From the NCBI GenBank assembly GCA_023428885.1, contig JAEYWQ010000071.1:1-6272 (forward strand): 6,272 nucleotides of DNA, written 5' to 3'. The translations under genes were made by a program, and so were the position numbers. The DNA is from Bacillota bacterium (GTDB taxonomy: Bacteria > Bacillota > Clostridia > Lachnospirales > Lachnospiraceae). The notes below the pieces were generated by a model that saw nothing but the letters and a program-made list of their open reading frames with translations, did no database searches and was not told where the DNA came from. This document shows positions 1 to 4,993 of the stretch, one piece after another (positions within the stretch are counted from its first letter, which is position 1; every line of letters begins with the position of its first letter).

Positions 1-334
1 GGGTTATTTCTATGCCAAGGATCATGGAGTCGACCCATTACGTTATCATGATCGCATGTTCCAAGCGACCATGGTAGATCGCATCGATATCGAAGATCTG
101 GAGCTGCTTACAAATTATGTACAAGACCTTGTGGATGTGAAAGAATTTCGTTTAGCTCTACAAGGAGGGGTATATAAGGAAGCATTAAATAAAGCCAATG
201 ACCTAGCTTATGTTCAGAACCGGGTATGGGCAGTACCGGCATACCGATGTGCTGGTCAGAAACTAGATGCTGTAGAGAATGTTGGTGTTACAAGACAGCA
301 GTTGCAGCAGTTTTTAAATAGTATTCAAAGATAA
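1..334 (+). CDS. DsbA/FrnE-type thioredoxin-fold oxidoreductase, C-terminal part (5' end outside window)
   Basis: The reading frame is open from base 2 to the TAA at 332-334, giving 110 residues; the N-terminal part with any CxxC active site lies outside the window. What is visible fits the second half of a DsbA/FrnE-like domain: a helical insert (GVDPLRYHDRMFQATMVDR, then IEDLELLTNYVQDL and FRLALQGG), and then the end of the thioredoxin fold with VWAVPAYRCAGQKL. In that stretch the Val-Pro matches the cis-proline that sits beside the active site in this family, and the following residues match its usual strand-turn-strand with a Gly. The terminal helix is rich in Gln. FrnE-like members are cytoplasmic dithiol-disulfide oxidoreductases; the substrate here is unknown. 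An internal ATG at 56 is only a codon inside the domain, not the start. No clear terminator follows in the 87 bp before the next gene. The family call is fairly secure; the redox activity cannot be judged without the N-terminus. Confidence 0.8.
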   Translation, partial: GYFYAKDHGVDPLRYHDRMFQATMVDRIDIEDLELLTNYVQDLVDVKEFRLALQGGVYKEALNKANDLAYVQNRVWAVPAYRCAGQKLDAVENVGVTRQQLQQFLNSIQR

Positions 335-348
335 ACTGCTTTTAAATG

Positions 349-376
349 TTGCAAGTAATGTATGTAAAGATAGAAC
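349..376 (+). promoter_or_regulatory. Weak candidate promoter for the CAT-like gene
   Basis: TTGCAA (349-354) and TAGAAC (371-376) are separated by 16 nt, each matching 4 of 6 positions of the sigma-A consensus. A better -10 look-alike, TATAAA at 384-389, has no fitting -35. The gap between the two genes (335-421) holds nothing else that I can recognise. Low confidence; read-through from the upstream gene is an alternative because no terminator is visible. Confidence 0.25.
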
Positions 377-421
377 TCAAGTCTATAAAATTGCATGCTA
401 TAAAGAGGGGAGGAAGAAATC

Positions 422-1051
422 ATGAGTGGAAGCTACAAGATTATTGACGAATCTACTTGGAAAAGAGCAGTGCATTGTCAAGTTTTTCGAAATAGTATAG
501 AACCATCCTACTGTATAACGGTGGAATTGGATATTAGCAATTTTCAAGAAAAACTTCGCTCTATGAAATACTCTTTTACCTTGTCTTTGATTTATGTAGT
601 TTCAACTTGTGCAAATCGAATTGAAGAGTTTCGTTATCGTTTTCTTGACAATCAGATTGTGTTGTTTGTTAGAATCAATACTGCATTTACCCATCTGGAC
701 AAGGAGTCAGAACTATTTAAGGTAGTCAATGTGGATATGCAGGATACGCTAGAAGCCTATCTTGATGTCGCAGCCAATAAAGTGGCAAATCAAAAGGAGT
801 ATTTTACAGGACCCTTAGGAAACGATGTGTTTCAATTTTCACCCTTACCATGGGTATCCTATACTCATATTTCCCATACTATTTCAGGTAAAAAAGACAG
901 TGCAACCCCTTTGTTTGATTGGGGAAAATATTTTGAAAGAGATGGTAAGCTAATATTACCATTTTCCATTCAGGTACATCATTCCTTTGTAGATGGAATA
1001 CATATTGGTAAACTGGTGGATTCTTTGCAAGATTACTTAAATCAATTCTAA
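422..1051 (+). CDS. Chloramphenicol acetyltransferase-like O-acetyltransferase (type A CAT family)
   Basis: This 209-residue protein has the length of classical trimeric type A CATs, which transfer acetyl from acetyl-CoA to the 3-hydroxyl of chloramphenicol in the cytoplasm. By eye it follows the family from end to end: W13-K14-R15 matches the N-terminal W-x-R whose Arg salt-bridges the catalytic Asp; ANRIEEFRYRF (64-74) matches the conserved N-x-x-x-E-F-R element; FSPLPWVSY (139-147) carries the oxyanion Ser (S140) and the PWV signature; GKYF is at 168-171; and QVHHSFVDGIHIG (184-196) is the catalytic block with His187 and Asp191. The residues before the Asp are SFV rather than the usual AVC, and the first half diverges from well-known resistance enzymes, so the true acceptor may differ. 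The start is fixed by AGGGGAGG at 406-413, 8 nt before the ATG. A strong terminator follows, so the gene is probably transcribed alone or as the end of a unit with the upstream gene. The fold and acetyltransferase class are secure; drug resistance is an inference. Confidence 0.9.
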   Translation: MSGSYKIIDESTWKRAVHCQVFRNSIEPSYCITVELDISNFQEKLRSMKYSFTLSLIYVVSTCANRIEEFRYRFLDNQIVLFVRINTAFTHLDKESELFKVVNVDMQDTLEAYLDVAANKVANQKEYFTGPLGNDVFQFSPLPWVSYTHISHTISGKKDSATPLFDWGKYFERDGKLILPFSIQVHHSFVDGIHIGKLVDSLQDYLNQF

Positions 1052-1056
1052 ACTAT

Positions 1057-1097
1057 AAAATTAGGTGAAGAGAATTAGAGACTTTCACCTAATTTTT
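1057..1097 (+). terminator. Rho-independent terminator after the CAT-like gene
   Basis: AAAATTAGGTGAA (1057-1069) is perfectly complementary to TTCACCTAATTTT (1084-1096), a 13-bp stem with a 14-nt loop that ends in a run of five T (1093-1097). It begins five bases after the TAA of the CAT-like gene. The A-rich 5' arm means it may also work in the opposite direction, but no gene converges on it here. Confidence 0.88.
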
Positions 1098-1149
1098 CTG
1101 TTCGTAAATTAACGGGATAATGATGCTTTCATAAGGTATAGTCTTAAGT

Positions 1150-1165
1150 AAGGAGGTATGTGATG
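1150..1165 (+). promoter_or_regulatory. Shine-Dalgarno site that decides the start of the AraC-fusion gene
   Basis: AAGGAGGT (1150-1157) is a near-perfect ribosome binding site. Three starts follow: ATG at 1158 (immediately followed by TGA and only 1 nt from the GG), GTG at 1160 (3 nt away) and ATG at 1163 (6 nt away). Only the ATG at 1163 has normal spacing, so it is taken as the start; the GTG at 1160 would add one Met in the same frame. A -10-like GATAAT at 1116-1121 lies upstream without a convincing -35. Confidence 0.7.
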
Positions 1166-2509
1166 GATTGGATTAGTCGACTGAATCAAGCAATTGGATA
1201 TATGGAAAGGAACCTGGATGGAGAGATTGACTATGAGGAGGTAGCACGAATTGCTGTTTGCCCGATTGGGCTCTTTCAACGGTTTTTTGTGTTAACAGCA
1301 GGGTATACCCTAACTGAATATATCCGAAGACGAAGGCTCTCACGTGCGTTGGAGGAACTGTGTGCTAGCGACCAGAAGATCGTGGATATTGCTCTAAAGT
1401 ACGGCTACGAGACATCGGATGCATTTGGAGTAGCATTTAAGAGGCTATATGGAGTTACTCCAACAAAGGCACGGCAGTCTGGCGGTGATGGTCTACGACA
1501 CTACGATCGCATATATTTTACCTTAGCTATCAATTATATAAAAGGAGAAAAAGATATGGTATTGGTTAATGTTGATCGTTATCGTTATACTGACCCATTA
1601 TTTGAAGGAGTACGAATCGTACTTTCCTCTATGGGAGAGAAGTACTCACCCGAGTACATACAAGGCATCTCAGGTGCAGCGTTTAAGATTGCCGGAGGTT
1701 GCCCAAGCCGCCCAACTTGTATATGCGACAGATGGACACCAGACTTCCTTCGGTATCTAGGATATGAAATCATAGAACTTCCTTGTTATGATCAAGAAGG
1801 TAAGGATATCACGGAATCTATGATTGAAGGTGTGAAAGGTCATATTGATTGCGGTAAACCGGCATTGGTATGGCATGCCTTTACCAATGCTGAGTGGGAT
1901 GTTGTTTGTGGTTATGACGAGGATGCGAAGCAGTTTATCGGAAGAGGAAGTTATCTTGGGGTTGATGATTATCACCGAGAACCTTGGAACAGAGCTTCTA
2001 CTTGTGATGTGGCACTCTCCTTTGGCGCTATTCTAATAAACAAAAGAATAGCACCACTCAACGAACGTGAAGCAGAGATTGCTTCCCTGAGGGCAGCAGT
2101 GAAGCATGCACGTCAGGATCTGATTGAAGGGGAAGCTTTAGGCGAAGGTATCAAATTTTATAAACGGTGGGCAGAGGAATACTCAAAGGAGGGTAAGGAA
2201 CGAGGTGCTGCTGACGCATATTGCTACGATGTTTATTCTTCCGTTCGCAAGGCAGCGGTGGTGTACCTGCGTGAAATAGGTTATAAATATGGTGGAAGTA
2301 TTTTTGAAAACCTTCAGTTTGCTGCCTTGAACTTTGAACATGAAGTGGAGTTACTTGCTAAGGCCCGTCCTTATCTTTCCTGGGAATCACCTTGGGGTGT
2401 GAATGAGGAACGCAGCGTCAAGCTGGCTCCAATCCTGAAAGAAGCTGCAGAAAGGTATGAAAAGGGAATTCAGTATATAGAAGCTAGCTTGGAGCATTTT
2501 AACTTATAG
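1163..2509 (+). CDS. AraC-type regulator fused to a C39-peptidase/BtrH-like domain (probably non-catalytic)
   Basis: A 448-residue two-domain protein. Residues 4-105 are an AraC/XylS DNA-binding domain with two helix-turn-helix units: the first around DYEEVARIAVCPIGLFQRFF (23-42), the second around KIVDIALKYGYETSDAFGVAFKRLYGVTPTKAR (72-104), which holds the family signature. Here the domain is N-terminal, as in MarA/Rob-like regulators, not C-terminal as in AraC. A linker with LAINYIKGEKD (121-131) leads to a second domain (about 132-295) resembling the C39_2/BtrH N-terminal fold: DPLFEGVRIVLSSMGEKYSPEYIQGISGAAF, then FLRYLGYEI, GKPALVW, and W245-DVVCGYDEDAKQFIGR. In active C39-like enzymes a Cys would be expected near residues 143-147 and a His before the VVxGYD strand; here I see T-D-P-L-F and E244-W245, so a ligand-sensing pseudo-enzyme is likely. 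C180, C186 and C188 form a tight Cys group. The last 150 residues are helical, like DUF4872-type tails. Regulation of the downstream cupin operon is an inference from position. Confidence 0.85.
   Translation: MDWISRLNQAIGYMERNLDGEIDYEEVARIAVCPIGLFQRFFVLTAGYTLTEYIRRRRLSRALEELCASDQKIVDIALKYGYETSDAFGVAFKRLYGVTPTKARQSGGDGLRHYDRIYFTLAINYIKGEKDMVLVNVDRYRYTDPLFEGVRIVLSSMGEKYSPEYIQGISGAAFKIAGGCPSRPTCICDRWTPDFLRYLGYEIIELPCYDQEGKDITESMIEGVKGHIDCGKPALVWHAFTNAEWDVVCGYDEDAKQFIGRGSYLGVDDYHREPWNRASTCDVALSFGAILINKRIAPLNEREAEIASLRAAVKHARQDLIEGEALGEGIKFYKRWAEEYSKEGKERGAADAYCYDVYSSVRKAAVVYLREIGYKYGGSIFENLQFAALNFEHEVELLAKARPYLSWESPWGVNEERSVKLAPILKEAAERYEKGIQYIEASLEHFNL
1541..1558 (+). promoter_or_regulatory. Internal ribosome binding site and in-frame start at the AraC/C39 domain boundary
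   Basis: AAAGGAG (1541-1547) is followed after 8 nt by an in-frame ATG at 1556-1558, which is Met132 of the fusion protein. This is exactly where the AraC-type domain and linker end and the C39/BtrH-like domain begins. Translation from here would give a 317-residue stand-alone effector domain from the same mRNA. The spacing and strength are equal to those of real starts in this window. Use of the site is inferred, not shown. Confidence 0.45.
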
Positions 2510-2627
2510 ATAGTATCACCTTCTTTCGGCTTATTTCTCCAGAAGACATAAATATTATCCACCCATACCTAGCTCTTAAGAGTAACATATAGGGAATCAA
2601 AGGGATTCGTTTTTATGGGTTAACATC

Positions 2628-2659
2628 AAAGAGCATTCATTATTGTTTGCTCTTTTTTT
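2628..2659 (+). terminator. Probable Rho-independent terminator of the AraC-fusion gene
   Basis: AAAGAGCA (2628-2635) pairs with TGCTCTTT (2648-2655) around a 12-nt loop, and seven T run from 2653 to 2659. It lies about 120 bp after the TAG of the AraC-fusion gene and before the promoter of the next operon, so it separates the two units. The stem is shorter and weaker than the one at 1057. Between 2510 and 2627 there is only a minor 5-bp hairpin (2594-2608) and no coding signal. Confidence 0.65.
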
Positions 2660-2699
2660 GATGAAGTCTTACTGAGATTAGTATTAAAATGGAAAATAA

Positions 2700-2725
2700 T
2701 AGTTATCCCTATTGATGTTAGTTAT
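2700..2725 (+). repeat. Direct repeat pair around the -35 element (possible operator)
   Basis: TAGTTAT occurs at 2700-2706 and again at 2719-2725, a start-to-start distance of 19 bp, close to two helical turns. The pair brackets the -35 hexamer at 2712-2717. A degraded third copy, TAGTAT, lies at 2679-2684. AaraC-type proteins often bind direct half-sites about two turns apart, so this is a candidate operator for the upstream AraC fusion. The units are short and AT-rich, so chance is a real alternative. Confidence 0.3.
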
Positions 2726-2740
2726 ACGGAGGTGTAAAAT
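2712..2740 (+). promoter_or_regulatory. Sigma-A-type promoter of the cupin-nucleotidyltransferase-methyltransferase operon
   Basis: TTGATG (2712-2717) and TAAAAT (2735-2740) are separated by the ideal 17 nt; they match 4 of 6 and 5 of 6 consensus positions. Transcription would begin near 2747, giving a leader of about 50 nt before the cupin ATG at 2797. The promoter sits just downstream of the terminator at 2628-2659. A GGAGGTG at 2728-2734 lies in the spacer but has no start codon at a usable distance. Confidence 0.55.
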
Positions 2741-2796
2741 ACAATCAAGTACGTTTATTTATTTGCTTATCTAATAAAATCGCTGGAGGTTATCTC

Positions 2797-3297
2797 ATGC
2801 AGGAAGTTGTTATATCAAATGTGAAGAAGGCTCAATATAAGGATTACAATTTAAATAAAATATACGATCCTGAAATGCAACATGAACGCAGTTATGAATT
2901 TCAAAATTCTTGTGTTGCACAACCGTCTTTGACAGGAGAAGGAAAGCTAGCTGTTTTATTTTATACACTACAACCAGGGAAAAGTAATTATCCATTTCAT
3001 TATCACACTGGTCAAGAAGAAGTTTTCTACATTATTTCTGGCACTGCTACCTTAAAGACAAGCAAGGGAGAGGTCATAGTGTCAGAGGGGGATATTATTA
3101 TTATGCCAGCCAATGAAAATGGTGCACATATGCTGACGAACCATTCTGATTTACCGCTTGTCTATATCGATATACATACCAAAAGTAGACCTGATGTGGT
3201 AATATATCCAGATTCAGGAAATGTGAGAGTTATGACTGCTAACATGCAAAAATCCTTCAAAATGGAATCAGAAGTTAATTATCTTGATGGTGAGTGA
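2797..3297 (+). CDS. Single-domain cupin protein (COG3837-like)
   Basis: A 166-residue protein with one complete cupin barrel. Motif 1 is G61...H68-Y-H70...E74/E75...G82 and motif 2 is G98-DIIIMP104...G109-A-H111...N115, so all usual metal ligands (His68, His70, one of Glu74/Glu75, His111) are present and a mononuclear metal site is expected. The tail with DVVIYPDSGNVRVM (133-146) resembles the YPDSGKV element of the COG3837 group of uncharacterised cupins. About 60 residues precede the barrel. There is no signal peptide or membrane segment, so it should be cytoplasmic. The start is supported by TGGAGGT at 2784-2790, 7 nt upstream. It is the first gene after the promoter at 2712-2740, and no terminator separates it from the nucleotidyltransferase gene 57 bp downstream. 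The substrate is unknown; such small cupins can be sugar- or metabolite-modifying enzymes or binding proteins. Confidence 0.85.
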   Translation: MQEVVISNVKKAQYKDYNLNKIYDPEMQHERSYEFQNSCVAQPSLTGEGKLAVLFYTLQPGKSNYPFHYHTGQEEVFYIISGTATLKTSKGEVIVSEGDIIIMPANENGAHMLTNHSDLPLVYIDIHTKSRPDVVIYPDSGNVRVMTANMQKSFKMESEVNYLDGE

Positions 3298-3302
3298 TAG
3301 GT

Positions 3303-3330
3303 TTTATGATTCATCTGCAAGAATCAAAAA
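3303..3330 (+). other. Hairpin in the cupin-nucleotidyltransferase gap
   Basis: TGATTC (3307-3312) pairs with GAATCA (3321-3326) around an 8-nt loop, and flanking T and A runs can extend the stem with a one-base bulge. It is not followed by a T-run on the + strand, so it is not a standard terminator. It could stabilise the 3' end of the cupin message or adjust expression of the next gene. Low confidence in any function. Confidence 0.35.
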
Positions 3331-3354
3331 TATAAGAATGTCGGAGTAGGAATT

Positions 3355-4128
3355 ATGTTTTATCAAAATATACTTGATGAATTTATATTAATGAGCAAAG
3401 AAATCATCGGCAGTAAATTAACAGGAATTTATCTGCATGGTTCTATGGCTATGGATTGTTTTAATCCTCAAAAGAGTGATATTGACTTACTCCTTGTGAT
3501 TGAAGCAGATATCACAGATCTTGAAAAAATGGAGTTTATGAAACAAGTCGTAAAGATGAATGAGAAGGCTCCTGTAAAAGGGTTGGAAATCAGTATTGTT
3601 AAGAGTGAATATTGTAATCCTTTTGTATATCCAACACCATTTGAATTGCATTTTTCACCAATGCATCTACATTGGTTTCAAGACAATCCAGAGGATTATA
3701 TCAAGCATATGAGAGGTAAAGATAAAGATCTGGCAGCTCATGTTACTATTATAAACAGGTATGGAATTGTGTTGTATGGGAAAACGATACAAACTGTATT
3801 CGGGGAGGTTGCAAGAAAGGACTATGTAGACAGCATCTGGCTTGATGTGGAAGGGGCTAGAGAAGCTATAGCAGAGGAACCTATGTATATGACACTTAAT
3901 TTGTGTAGAGTGTTGGCCTATTTAAAGGATGATTTGTGTCTTTCTAAGCAGCAAGGTGGTGAATGGGGCCTTGCACATATAACAGAAAAATATCAGTCTC
4001 TAATACTAGAAGCCTTAAACTGTTATAAAACAAATCAGATCATGCAGCCAGATCAGGAAGAAGTTTATCATTTTGCATATGATATGCTGATAATGATCAG
4101 ATTTGAAAAGGAGAGACAAGGATATTAA
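3355..4128 (+). CDS. AadA/ANT-like aminoglycoside nucleotidyltransferase
   Basis: A 257-residue protein, nearly the length of AadA (about 260). The N-terminal nucleotidyltransferase domain has GIYLHGSMAMDCFNPQKSDIDLLLV (from residue 24): G29-S30 binds nucleotide phosphate and D42-x-D44 binds Mg2+. KGLEISIV (75-82) supplies Glu78, at the place of the catalytic base of AadA. The helical C-terminal domain follows AadA/DUF4111: DLAAHVTIINRYGIVLYGK (125-143), LNLCRVLAYLKDD (181-193), SKQQGGEWGLAHI (197-209) and YQSLILEALNCY (213-224). The family transfers AMP from ATP to spectinomycin and/or streptomycin. Where AadA-type dual-specificity enzymes usually have a Trp after R-I, this protein has Leu187 (alignment by eye), so streptomycin use is doubtful and the drug specificity is open. 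The ATG is preceded by CGGAG (3342-3346) at 8 nt. It lies between the cupin and methyltransferase genes, only 22 bp from the latter, probably in one operon. Enzyme class is secure; resistance is inferred. Confidence 0.85.
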   Translation: MFYQNILDEFILMSKEIIGSKLTGIYLHGSMAMDCFNPQKSDIDLLLVIEADITDLEKMEFMKQVVKMNEKAPVKGLEISIVKSEYCNPFVYPTPFELHFSPMHLHWFQDNPEDYIKHMRGKDKDLAAHVTIINRYGIVLYGKTIQTVFGEVARKDYVDSIWLDVEGAREAIAEEPMYMTLNLCRVLAYLKDDLCLSKQQGGEWGLAHITEKYQSLILEALNCYKTNQIMQPDQEEVYHFAYDMLIMIRFEKERQGY

Positions 4129-4150
4129 TTAAAGAAAATGGGGAGATAAG

Positions 4151-4825
4151 ATGAAAGAGTATCAAGCTGCTTTAACATTCTGGGATGAGTATTTTCAAAA
4201 GCAGAAAGCAGAAAAATTGCAAGGGGCAACGTTGGGGTGTACCTACCTTGAAGAGAAGTTGAAAGAGCTCAAGGATGCACATAAGATATTAGACTTTGGT
4301 TGTGGAGCTGGTTGGGCTTCAATTTATTTAAAACAGATTGGATGCAAAGAGGTAACTGGCGTAGATCAAGCAATGTGTGCAATTAATATAGCAAATAAAA
4401 CAGCGATGGTAAATGATTTAAAAGACGGAATTACATTTATTCAAGGCGATGATATATATTTTGAAGCAGTAGAAACTAATACCTTTGATGGTATCTTCTC
4501 ATCTAATACATTTGATGTAATACCAATGGATGTTACGACAAAGATATTAGCTCAGATGCAGAGGGTGTGCATGCCGAATGCTAAGATATTGATTATGTTA
4601 AATCCATATTTAACTCAAGAATTGAATGATACAATAAAAATGGAGCAAATATCAGAAGATTGCTACACAAAAAATGGAATACTTCGCTGTGTTAACAGAA
4701 CAAAAGACGAATGGATTACTTTATTTGAACGTTATTTTACCGTGGAAAGCTACGAAGAGTTTGAACTTGAGGATGAACCAAAGGGTTTTGGTAGAAGAAT
4801 GTTTGGATTACGAAATAAGAAATAA
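4151..4825 (+). CDS. Class I SAM-dependent methyltransferase, substrate unknown
   Basis: A 224-residue Rossmann-fold methyltransferase. Motif I is KILDFGCGAGWASIYL (45-60) with the Gly-rich SAM loop G50-C-G52-A-G54; the acidic ribose-binding residue ends the next strand in VTGVDQA (68-74, Asp72); FIQGDDIYF (96-104) is motif II-like and FDGIFSSNTFDVIP (112-125) is the motif after it. An N-terminal helix with FWDEYF (10-15) caps the fold, as in many small-molecule methyltransferases. The C-terminal 60 residues, including EWITLFERYFTVESYEEFE, close the sheet. No rRNA-methyltransferase signature is visible. GGGGAG at 4140-4145 lies 5 nt before the ATG, and only 22 bp separate it from the nucleotidyltransferase stop, so the two are probably co-transcribed. 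The gene is among the most AT-rich parts of the window. Its stop codon lies inside a triple GAAATAA repeat. No terminator is evident after it. Confidence 0.85.
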   Translation: MKEYQAALTFWDEYFQKQKAEKLQGATLGCTYLEEKLKELKDAHKILDFGCGAGWASIYLKQIGCKEVTGVDQAMCAINIANKTAMVNDLKDGITFIQGDDIYFEAVETNTFDGIFSSNTFDVIPMDVTTKILAQMQRVCMPNAKILIMLNPYLTQELNDTIKMEQISEDCYTKNGILRCVNRTKDEWITLFERYFTVESYEEFELEDEPKGFGRRMFGLRNKK

Positions 4826-4832
4826 GAAATAA
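4812..4832 (+). repeat. Triple 7-nt tandem repeat (GAAATAA) across the methyltransferase stop
   Basis: Three exact head-to-tail copies of GAAATAA begin at 4812, 4819 and 4826. The TAA of the second copy (4823-4825) is the stop codon of the methyltransferase. Because the unit is 7 nt long, the three TAA triplets fall in three different frames, so any frame entering the repeat is stopped. Confidence 0.85.
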
Positions 4833-4921
4833 GAATGAATCACCCATAGGGTCATAGAATTCTATATTTCACTGTTAATATATAAAAAACGACAAATATT
4901 CTTAAATTAATACATAAATAG

Positions 4922-4950
4922 ACACCACCCATGGCTACTACCATATAATA
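4922..4950 (+). promoter_or_regulatory. Candidate promoter of the laccase gene (sigma-K-like or sigma-A-like)
   Basis: CATATAATA at 4942-4950 fits the mother-cell sigma-K -10 pattern CATA-N3-TA exactly, with an AC at 4924-4925, 16 nt upstream, as the minimal -35. The same stretch contains a perfect TATAAT (4944-4949), with TAGACA at 4919-4924 as a -35 match at a long 19-nt spacing, so housekeeping transcription is also possible. Bacillus subtilis cotA is a late mother-cell gene under sigma-K, which makes the first reading attractive. Transcription would begin near 4956. The rest of the 168-bp gap (4826-4993) is very AT-rich and shows no terminator. Confidence 0.4.
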
Positions 4951-4976
4951 ATGTATAAGTAAAAAATAGTAGTCAT
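4931..4976 (+). repeat. Inverted repeat enclosing the laccase -10 region
   Basis: ATGGCTACTA (4931-4940) pairs with TAGTAGTCAT (4967-4976): nine Watson-Crick pairs and one G-U over 10 bp, with a 26-nt AT-rich centre that contains the -10 element and the likely transcription start. It could be a bipartite operator for a dimeric regulator or a weak RNA hairpin near the 5' end. The arm length is beyond what I would expect often by chance, but function is not shown. Confidence 0.45.
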
Positions 4977-4993
4977 AAACTGGAGGTGCCTTT

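Noticed and set aside
346..447. Short frame of 33 codons overlapping the CAT-like start, possibly an attenuation leader as in inducible cat genes
   Set aside because: There is no ribosome binding site before it, and no upstream sequence complementary to the AGGGGAGG of the CAT gene that could hide it.
1158..1163. ATG immediately followed by TGA just after the AAGGAGG of the AraC-fusion gene (a start-stop element)
   Set aside because: It is only 1 nt from the Shine-Dalgarno GG, too close for initiation; the in-frame ATG at 1163 has normal spacing.
1569..2036. Several 60-70 codon frames on both strands inside the AraC-fusion gene
   Set aside because: They lie wholly within a well-supported gene, lack ribosome binding sites and resemble no protein family.
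2594..2608. GAATC/GATTC hairpin followed by GTTTTTA as a first terminator of the AraC-fusion gene
   Set aside because: The stem has only 5 bp and low GC; the hairpin at 2628-2659 is much better.
2810..2995. Minus-strand frame of 61 codons inside the cupin gene
   Set aside because: Shadow of the cupin coding sequence, with no start signal or family resemblance.
4842..4852. ACCC-ATA-GGGT as a terminator of the methyltransferase gene
   Set aside because: A 4-bp stem with a 3-nt loop and no T-run is not a terminator.
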